Of a DNA stretch of 64,000 nucleotides, positions 57,492 to 64,000 are shown piece by piece. The stretch is from Bacteroidota bacterium (GTDB lineage Bacteria > Bacteroidota > Bacteroidia > Cytophagales > Spirosomataceae): the NCBI GenBank assembly GCA_020161355.1, contig JAIUOF010000001.1:124001-188000 (forward strand). The letters are read 5' to 3'. Under the pieces are notes generated by a model. It was given only the letters and a program-made list of their open reading frames with translations. It was not told where the DNA came from and searched no databases. How positions within the stretch are numbered: position 1 is the first letter of the stretch; the number at the start of each line of letters is the position of its first letter. A program made the position numbers and the translations under genes.

Positions 57492-59477
57492 ATGTCAAAC
57501 TTCAGATTAAACCTTCCAGTAGATATTCCTTGGAAAATCGTTAATTCCAGCGAGGATATGATGGACAAGACTTTTTGTGACAAAAAGATGCCTTCACCAT
57601 TTAGGTCATCTATTTCACTTTACACTTATGACCCTAAGGTCGAGGATATTCCGGAAGAATATACAAAGTGTGGTAAACAATTAACTTATCTAAAAGTGAG
57701 TTGTAGCATAACAGGATACCAACCAAATGAAAAGGAGAAACAAAATATAATTGATTTGCTAGCCTCCATAAAAGGAGTTGATTATTCTAAAATTGATGAC
57801 ATAACTCGAGAATATTTTGGTTGCTATGGTGTCTTATTAAATGTTTCTGTCCATCCAGATACAAAAAACAAGGATGATTTAACTAAATATCCTCGCATCA
57901 TTGACTTTGAACCCAAAGTTAGAGACTTTTATCAGGCTGCATCAGAAACAGGTGAAGTACTCACATCTTCAGTTAGTAAATTAACAACAAATAAGTCTTT
58001 TGCAACAACAGAACAGACTCAAAGCTCGTGGAATGCCGGAGCAACAGTTCGAATCCCGGAACAAAGTGTCGAAGTCGCTGGTTTAGGAGGAGTAAGTCAA
58101 GGATCGCCTGGAGAAGTAAGAGGAGATACCGGCCAGGTAAGAACTGAAACTGACCAAGCAAATTGGGCGATTGGAACCGATGCTTCTCGTGAAAGAAGAG
58201 AGGGACAATCCACAACTACACAACTAAGTCAAATGTATAATCTGTTGACAGGTTACCACAGTGGATCAAACAGATCATCATTCATCATGATGCCTCGTCC
58301 ACACATTTTGCAACCCACAGATAAAAGAACATTTGTACAAGGATTAAGAGTTATTGAAGGAATTCAAGACTTCTTCTTTATAGTCATAAGAGATAAAGAG
58401 CAATCAATTCTAAACGTAGATGCTTTTTTACAAACTGGTCATTTTCCAGAGAACATACTTGTAGAGGATAATATTTCAAAAGAAGATCAATATGAATATA
58501 AAACAAAAGATGTTGTTTCATTTAAGGTTAAATGTTTAGGTCTTGGATTTTTCGAAGGAGTTGGGGGGGCTTTTATTGATGCTTTTGGAGGAGACCCTGC
58601 ATCTATAAAAACTGATGTTTCTGAAGGCGTTGTTACATTTGATGGATTCGAGGCGGATGGTTGGGAGTTTGATCCTGATGAAGGTGATAGTGGTCATAAA
58701 TCTATAAAAGAATTAAAAATGGATGATGACACATTATCTGATTTCGAAGGACTAAGTTTTCTTAAGCATGTTTATAAATGTGTTTCTCCGGACAACGTGC
58801 AGATAGAATTATTGGTCAAAAATAAAAATATGTTACCAAGTGACGGTGCAAAAAAAGCTATATTTAACAGAAAATATAAAGTTTTTTTAAGAAAGAAAAA
58901 AAATGTTTCAGTAAGTCAAGTCGCTAATATCAATGGACTTCTAATTACTCAACGCAAACTTTGCACTCAAATTATTTACAACGAATGTATTTCAAGCAAA
59001 GATGTTACAAACATAAAACTTAATCCTATTGATGTAGATATTGTTTCCTCAGACTGGTTTGAGGATATTGTTGCAGAAATTCCCTTTGATATAACACCGC
59101 TTTTTGATATTCCGGAAATTAATCCAAAGAATCCTTTGGGTAAGAGAAGTGATTTTCCATTTAAAAAAGGAATTATAAGAATGATTCAGAACGCTATGCT
59201 TTCTGCTTCAAATTCACCTTTAAGAAATGCTCCTGGGACAGTTGGCTATATTCAATCAAAACATTTCCAAAAAAGATTGATGCAAATTCTACCTAGTGAA
59301 GTTTTGGAATCTTCAATTCATGACCTTGATTTCATTAATCCTAAGGTCAAAGATAAAGTTTCTAAAGATGTTTCGTTGAACGAAATATTGTCAACAAATG
59401 ATATTGTTGTTTCAAAACAATTTGGGATATCCAAAAATGAAATTCTGAGTATAAAAAAACCTGACATTGCAAAATAG
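57492..59477 (+). CDS. unrecognised 661-residue protein paired with an RHS protein
   Basis: 661 residues from ATG at 57492 (MSNFRLNLPVDIPWK); an upstream in-frame start would add 44 residues of unlikely composition. No signal peptide or membrane segment. The N-terminal part (SSISLYTYDP, TYLKVSCSITGYQP) and the middle (TTQLSQMYNLLTGYHSG, FIMMPRPHIL, VIEGIQDFFFIV) look like a conserved family seen beside toxin or RHS genes, but no name or domain can be given. Residues about 150-240 are rich in Ser, Thr, Gln and Gly and may be flexible. The RHS gene starts 57 bp later on the same strand, so the two are probably cotranscribed. It may load, chaperone or deliver the RHS protein (inference). Confidence 0.75.
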   Translation: MSNFRLNLPVDIPWKIVNSSEDMMDKTFCDKKMPSPFRSSISLYTYDPKVEDIPEEYTKCGKQLTYLKVSCSITGYQPNEKEKQNIIDLLASIKGVDYSKIDDITREYFGCYGVLLNVSVHPDTKNKDDLTKYPRIIDFEPKVRDFYQAASETGEVLTSSVSKLTTNKSFATTEQTQSSWNAGATVRIPEQSVEVAGLGGVSQGSPGEVRGDTGQVRTETDQANWAIGTDASRERREGQSTTTQLSQMYNLLTGYHSGSNRSSFIMMPRPHILQPTDKRTFVQGLRVIEGIQDFFFIVIRDKEQSILNVDAFLQTGHFPENILVEDNISKEDQYEYKTKDVVSFKVKCLGLGFFEGVGGAFIDAFGGDPASIKTDVSEGVVTFDGFEADGWEFDPDEGDSGHKSIKELKMDDDTLSDFEGLSFLKHVYKCVSPDNVQIELLVKNKNMLPSDGAKKAIFNRKYKVFLRKKKNVSVSQVANINGLLITQRKLCTQIIYNECISSKDVTNIKLNPIDVDIVSSDWFEDIVAEIPFDITPLFDIPEINPKNPLGKRSDFPFKKGIIRMIQNAMLSASNSPLRNAPGTVGYIQSKHFQKRLMQILPSEVLESSIHDLDFINPKVKDKVSKDVSLNEILSTNDIVVSKQFGISKNEILSIKKPDIAK

Positions 59478-59534
59478 ATATTCAAAGCTCTAATTTAATA
59501 TTATTCTAATTAGTGTTATTTAAACTAGCATTTT

Positions 59535-62500
59535 ATGAAACTAAGAAATCTGACATCTGATAAAACTTTTTTATACAATGGTAAACAAATTTCTCCGGGT
59601 GCTGAGTTTAATGATTTATCTGATCCATGTTCAGCAATTACTGAGTTATTAAGAATAAAACAAGAGAATAACTTATCGGAAATAACGTTAGAACCCGATT
59701 ATCTAGACTTTATTTCTAAATGCCCTACTTTGCAGAATGATTCACAATCGTTGATTCCACCTAAGCCTGAAGGGGTACCACCCATTGCTAATAATCCACC
59801 ACCCGAAGGAGAGGAAACGAGTGAGAGTTTAGGAAGGGAATTTGTATTTCCTCCAGTCGAATTAGGTCAAACACCTTCTGAATCTAGCCCTGAAGTTGAT
59901 AATACTGATCCAAATATACCAGCACAACAGGCACCTCCAGCTGGTGAAGCAGAAGAGAGGTCAAAAGATGAAGAAAAACAAAAAACTATCGGGGCCGACC
60001 CTGTAAACCTTTTTTCAGGTGAGTTTTATTTAGAGAAGGTAGATTTTGAATTGCCCTCGGTCGGTTTTCCCTTTGTTTTTGTTCGCTCCTATAAAAGCGG
60101 TAGAACTTACTTTGGCCCTTTTGGGTACAACTGGGATCATAATTATAATGTTTATTTACGGCAATTGAACAATGGTTCAATTGCCGTAAATACTGGATAC
60201 TTGCAAGAGGATATCTATTTTGATTCAGGAGACTCAAATCTTTATAATCCACCTCGAGGTGTTTTTGCTAAACTAGAAAGGGCTCAAAATTCTGATTTTA
60301 TTCTAACATTTAAAGGTGGAATGAAATGGTATTTCGAAGATGCTGGTTTTGAAAGAATACCATTAATTAAAATTGAGGATACGAATAAAAACTCTCAACA
60401 ACTTATTTATAATTCAAAAAATCAACTTGAGACAGTTATTGATACAGTAGGAAGAAAAATAAATTTCATTTATGGCAGTTGCGGGTTGCTTGAAGCATTG
60501 CATCCAGAGTGCATTCAGGAACAGGGCAAGCCGCCTAAAGAAATTATATATATGCATGCAAATAACATTGAGCAATTATCTGCTGTCATAACCTTTCCAA
60601 CTCCAGATTTTCCAAATGGATTAATGACGTGTTATGAATATGACGATTTTCAAGCTTTAGCAGAATTAAGGAATAATATTCTAAGAGTGATTGATGCAAA
60701 AGGTCAGGTTATTGTCGAAAATTTTTATGGAACAGACACCACGGATAATAGTTTCAATAGGGTAATAAAACAATATTTCATGGGCGGAGAATATTTATTC
60801 AAATACACCAACATTAGGTACATTCCGCCATTCGATGATTACATAAACGATGCTTTTTTACAGACAGAATTTTATGAACCAGAGAGGCCTTTGAAAGTTT
60901 TCACTTTCAATTTCCGAGGAAATCTTCTGGATGAAAGATTCAGGTTATGTGCTGATGGCTCCTACCAGATTTGGTCACAATCATACAGGTATAATAAAAA
61001 TGGGCAGATGACTGAGTTCTATTATGCCAACGGAATGGCAGACTTCTATGAGTATTATGAACATGACCCGAACAACCCACTTTCAGTAGCTGAAAGAGAT
61101 GGGAATTTACTTCGGGTGCTTAAATACAATACAACCAGGGCACTTATTCCACCTGTTCCACAAGCACCGAGGGTTATTTCGGAGTTTACATATGAAGACA
61201 ATTTTCAAAAAATAAAATCAGTTAAGGATGAGGCGGGCTCAATTACTCAATTTGAATACGATGCTAAAGGAAATCTCCTAAAATTAATTTACCCTGACAC
61301 AACCTTGCCTGATGGAACACTCCAGAATAATTGCCAAGCCATTTTCAAATACGATGGAGTTGGTCAACTCCTTGAAGAAATTTCACCGGAAGGAAGAAAA
61401 AAATCTTATGATTATATCAACAACGGAAATGGTGCTGGATTGGTTAAAAAAGTAACTGCATTTGACAACATATCGCCATTGGTCAAATTATTTGAGTACG
61501 ATGCATTAGGCAATATCAAAAAAGCAGTTGATGGTTTCGGCAATGATACATTGTTTGAACATAATCTTATTGGACAATTAGTCAAAACAGAATTGCCTGC
61601 TGTTAATGGCACCAGAGCTGTTTACAAGTTTGAATACAATGAAGACAGAAAGGTTGCAAAAGAATATTTACCTAAAGGAAATTATAACGATGCTGTACTT
61701 AATGATCAATTTATTATCAATGAATATTTTTACGATGTAGCTTCCTGGCTAGTTGAAGTTAAAAAGTATTCAAACACTGCATCGCCCCAAACCACCAAAA
61801 TCCAAAGAGACTATTTTGGCAATGTCATCAAACTGCTTAACCCTATAGGTCAGGAGTTCAGAAATAAATATGACGACAGGAATTTGATTTTGGAAGAAAT
61901 AAGATTTTCTAATTCAGAATTTCCACTCAAAACCAAATATGACTATGACCGACTTGGGAGTTTAAAAAGTGTAACCCACCCAGATGGGAATATCGAAACA
62001 TTCAGTTATGATTCTTTTGCCCGATTAACTTCTCAGATAAACCATCTTGGGGTTGTTCAGGAATTTTCTTACGGAAACCGTGATAAGGTTATCAAAAAAG
62101 TAATTCAGGATTCACTTAATTCCATACTGCAAACTCACACATTATCATTTGATGAAAAAGGCAGATTGAAAACTTCTGACATAAATGGGCTAACTTCTCA
62201 ATTGTATTATGATAAGGATGATCTTACCATCAAAACAATTAATCACCAAAACAATGCAATCAAAATTAATTATGATGGCATTGGTAGAACCATCCTTGTT
62301 ACTGATCCATTAGGGAACAAGAAGTCCATTTCTTACGATGCAAATGGCAATGTTTCATCAAGTGGAACTCAAACGACATTAAATGGAAATATTTTTTCAA
62401 TAAATCAGCAAGTATTTTACGATGAAAGAAACCGCCAAATTATAACAAAAGACCCTTTAGGAAATGAAATTAGATTTATTTACGATGACAGAAATTTAAG

Positions 62501-64000
62501 AACAGGGGTTATCAATGCTTTAGGGCAACAGGTCAATCTGTTTTATGACATTAACGGGCAAACAATCAAATCATGTCTATTAAGAGGTCAGAATGAAATT
62601 ATTATTAACCAATGGAACAGAGATTTAATAGGAAGATTGGATTCATACCAAGATGCAGAAAATAATCTGACAAAATATTTTTATGACGAAAGAAATAATC
62701 TCACTAAAACCCAATACTCTGACAACTCAACAATAAACAAAGAATATGACTCTTTTGGCTTTTTAAAAAAAGAGATTGACTGTAATGGCACAATAACCAA
62801 CTTTAGTTACAATCCGAAAGGTCAATTAACACAAATGGATTTTCAGGTTAATGGAGGTGCCATACAAACCCCTCAAGTGACTTATGGCTATGACAGTTTT
62901 GGAAGAAATAATTCAGTAGCAAGAGGGACTCATACCATATTAAAAAAGTTTGACAACTTCAACAGACTTATTGAAGAAAAACAAGGAACAGAAACTATTA
63001 AGAAAGTATTTGATGATATTAATAACAGTGTTGCTTTAAGTTTTCCTGATGGGAGAATTGATAAATACAAATTGGATGAATTGGGGAGAATCAAGGAAGT
63101 TGTTTTTGAAAAGCAGGGAACAGCCAATTGCCTTATAAATGATTTTGCAGAAGGAACTATCTTGTCGGCATTTGAATATGAAGGGTTGTTTTTAATAAGA
63201 AAGAAGTATGCAAACCAATCTGTAACTGAATATAGTTATGACATTGAAGGAAAATTATCAGGGTTGAATGTTAAAGACAGCTTAGGTAATACAATTGATG
63301 GTGAAAAATATTTGTTTGACGCTGATAAGAGAAAAAAAATAATAATCAGAGATTCATTTCCAAACACAAATAAATATTTTAATTACGATGAATTAAGCCG
63401 ATTAACGGAAAGCTATACAGGATTAAATGCGGTGATTCCAAATAATTTAAACGACCAGCAGAGCATTGACAATTTTCTGAATGGCTTAAATCTTAATGCG
63501 GCGGCCCATGTAGAAACTTATTCACTTTCCGATAATGATAAAAGAACAGGATGGAATATAGATGGTGTTCAATTTAATATGGCCTACAATAATCTTTTGC
63601 AGCTTAATTCTGTTTCAGGCGGAGCAAACATTAATTACTTGTATGACAAAAACGGGAATCGTATATCGGATGATGTTTTTAATTACTTCTATGATGCATT
63701 TGACAACCTAGTGAAAGTTGAACGCAAAGCTGATAATTTTACTTTGTTTGAGCACAGCTATGATGGCGAAGGGAGAATCATTGAACGGAAAGAAAATAAT
63801 ACCTCAAATCTTTTCTATTATGATGGGCTTCGTTCCATACAGGAACAACCACAAAGTGGTAATTCGATTCAAAACGCTTTTGGTTTAGGACTTGATGAAT
63901 ATATTGTTCAAAGTAAAGGGCAATCAAATTATTTCTTTCACCAAAACAGTATACTATCTTTAAGCAGCATCACTGATAAGAACGGTAATCCTTTACAGTA
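59535..64000 (+). CDS. RHS-repeat protein, C-terminus beyond window
   Basis: 1488 complete codons are open to the window end. Residues 1-65 form an unrecognised head (LRNLTSDKTFLYNGKQISPG); 70-150 is a Pro/Glu-rich linker; about 152-235 is a DUF6531-type domain (ADPVNLFSGEFYLEKVDFEL, FPFVFVRSYKSG); from about 420 on there are many YD/RHS repeats (FEYDAKGN, YDELSRL, YDKNGN). The last codons (FFHQNSILSLSSITDKNGN) are the approach to the RHS core, after which a variable toxin and an immunity gene normally follow. The repeats build a shell around the toxin. No signal peptide is visible, so export probably needs a partner. Confidence 0.92.
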   Translation, partial: MKLRNLTSDKTFLYNGKQISPGAEFNDLSDPCSAITELLRIKQENNLSEITLEPDYLDFISKCPTLQNDSQSLIPPKPEGVPPIANNPPPEGEETSESLGREFVFPPVELGQTPSESSPEVDNTDPNIPAQQAPPAGEAEERSKDEEKQKTIGADPVNLFSGEFYLEKVDFELPSVGFPFVFVRSYKSGRTYFGPFGYNWDHNYNVYLRQLNNGSIAVNTGYLQEDIYFDSGDSNLYNPPRGVFAKLERAQNSDFILTFKGGMKWYFEDAGFERIPLIKIEDTNKNSQQLIYNSKNQLETVIDTVGRKINFIYGSCGLLEALHPECIQEQGKPPKEIIYMHANNIEQLSAVITFPTPDFPNGLMTCYEYDDFQALAELRNNILRVIDAKGQVIVENFYGTDTTDNSFNRVIKQYFMGGEYLFKYTNIRYIPPFDDYINDAFLQTEFYEPERPLKVFTFNFRGNLLDERFRLCADGSYQIWSQSYRYNKNGQMTEFYYANGMADFYEYYEHDPNNPLSVAERDGNLLRVLKYNTTRALIPPVPQAPRVISEFTYEDNFQKIKSVKDEAGSITQFEYDAKGNLLKLIYPDTTLPDGTLQNNCQAIFKYDGVGQLLEEISPEGRKKSYDYINNGNGAGLVKKVTAFDNISPLVKLFEYDALGNIKKAVDGFGNDTLFEHNLIGQLVKTELPAVNGTRAVYKFEYNEDRKVAKEYLPKGNYNDAVLNDQFIINEYFYDVASWLVEVKKYSNTASPQTTKIQRDYFGNVIKLLNPIGQEFRNKYDDRNLILEEIRFSNSEFPLKTKYDYDRLGSLKSVTHPDGNIETFSYDSFARLTSQINHLGVVQEFSYGNRDKVIKKVIQDSLNSILQTHTLSFDEKGRLKTSDINGLTSQLYYDKDDLTIKTINHQNNAIKINYDGIGRTILVTDPLGNKKSISYDANGNVSSSGTQTTLNGNIFSINQQVFYDERNRQIITKDPLGNEIRFIYDDRNLRTGVINALGQQVNLFYDINGQTIKSCLLRGQNEIIINQWNRDLIGRLDSYQDAENNLTKYFYDERNNLTKTQYSDNSTINKEYDSFGFLKKEIDCNGTITNFSYNPKGQLTQMDFQVNGGAIQTPQVTYGYDSFGRNNSVARGTHTILKKFDNFNRLIEEKQGTETIKKVFDDINNSVALSFPDGRIDKYKLDELGRIKEVVFEKQGTANCLINDFAEGTILSAFEYEGLFLIRKKYANQSVTEYSYDIEGKLSGLNVKDSLGNTIDGEKYLFDADKRKKIIIRDSFPNTNKYFNYDELSRLTESYTGLNAVIPNNLNDQQSIDNFLNGLNLNAAAHVETYSLSDNDKRTGWNIDGVQFNMAYNNLLQLNSVSGGANINYLYDKNGNRISDDVFNYFYDAFDNLVKVERKADNFTLFEHSYDGEGRIIERKENNTSNLFYYDGLRSIQEQPQSGNSIQNAFGLGLDEYIVQSKGQSNYFFHQNSILSLSSITDKNGNPLQ
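60153..60192. repeat. perfect 18-bp inverted repeat inside the RHS gene
   Basis: TATTTACGGCAATTGAAC, loop AATG, GTTCAATTGCCGTAAATA: all 18 positions pair. It lies in frame within the DUF6531 region (encoding YLRQLNNGSIAVNT). It would form a very stable mRNA hairpin or a cruciform. A stem this long is far beyond chance. Confidence 0.85.

Noticed and set aside
58047..58058. GTTCGAATCCCG, which looks like a tRNA T-arm
   Set aside because: It lies inside the well-supported 661-residue coding frame (TVRIPEQ) and no acceptor stem, D-arm or anticodon arm can be folded around it.
1..64000. CRISPR arrays
   Set aside because: No regularly spaced short direct repeats with unique spacers were seen; the only tandem repeat is the 474-bp coding duplication.

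Overview
The window comes from a low-GC Bacteroidota chromosome, most likely a Cytophagales relative. Supporting signs are a very large secreted protein ending in a type IX secretion (T9SS) sorting domain, a GH92 alpha-mannosidase, signal peptides of Bacteroidota style, almost no Shine-Dalgarno sequences, and a TAnnTTTG -7 element in front of alaS. No rRNA, tRNA, CRISPR array or intact insertion sequence was found.

Layout. (1) 1-3.5 kb, minus strand: a sulfur-respiration operon read as octaheme tetrathionate reductase, a short YeeE/YedE protein, a YeeE/YedE protein fused to a Cys-less rhodanese domain, then a c-type cytochrome cut by the window edge. (2) 3.5-8.8 kb: a diverged 120-bp repeat in two copies, two small secreted proteins, and two translationally coupled M1 metallopeptidases. 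(3) 8.8-11.7 kb: two genes packaged exactly like integron gene cassettes, with attC-like inverted repeats whose outer cores are complementary to the core at the start of the same cassette; no integrase is visible. (4) 11.9-33.7 kb, mostly core and metabolic genes: GMC oxidoreductase with its subunit 3, alaS, an LRR protein/MerR/dprA cluster, GH92, uvrB, an OmpA-family protein, a transglutaminase-like protein, and a tight operon of CitMHS transporter, AtuA-type protein, detached AtuA C-terminal domain and acetoacetate-CoA ligase.

(5) 33.7-48.9 kb is an accessory island. It starts with a tyrosine recombinase, an excisionase-like HTH protein and a HUH-type replication initiator, ends that module with a terminator, then carries a four-gene restriction-like system: XRE regulator, PLD-SNF2 helicase fusion, Eco57I-like adenine methyltransferase and SMC/RecF-like ATPase, each joined to the next by a TAATG overlap. 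The system sits exactly between the first 25 codons of a type I R-M hsdM gene and the last roughly 85 codons of an hsdR gene (itself carrying an amber stop), so it appears to have replaced the body of a type I R-M operon.

(6) 49.1-64 kb: a 2546-residue T9SS-secreted beta-helix/CARDB/Ig protein with a 474-bp internal tandem duplication, a 600-740 bp divergent intergenic region with clustered TGTTAACA-like sites, an unrecognised 661-residue protein, and a large RHS-repeat protein that runs off the right end of the window before its expected C-terminal toxin. A perfect 18-bp inverted repeat lies inside the RHS coding sequence.

The strongest candidates for something undescribed are the defence cluster in the hsdM/hsdR scar, the cassette pair at 9.3-11.7 kb, and the 661-residue protein paired with the RHS protein.
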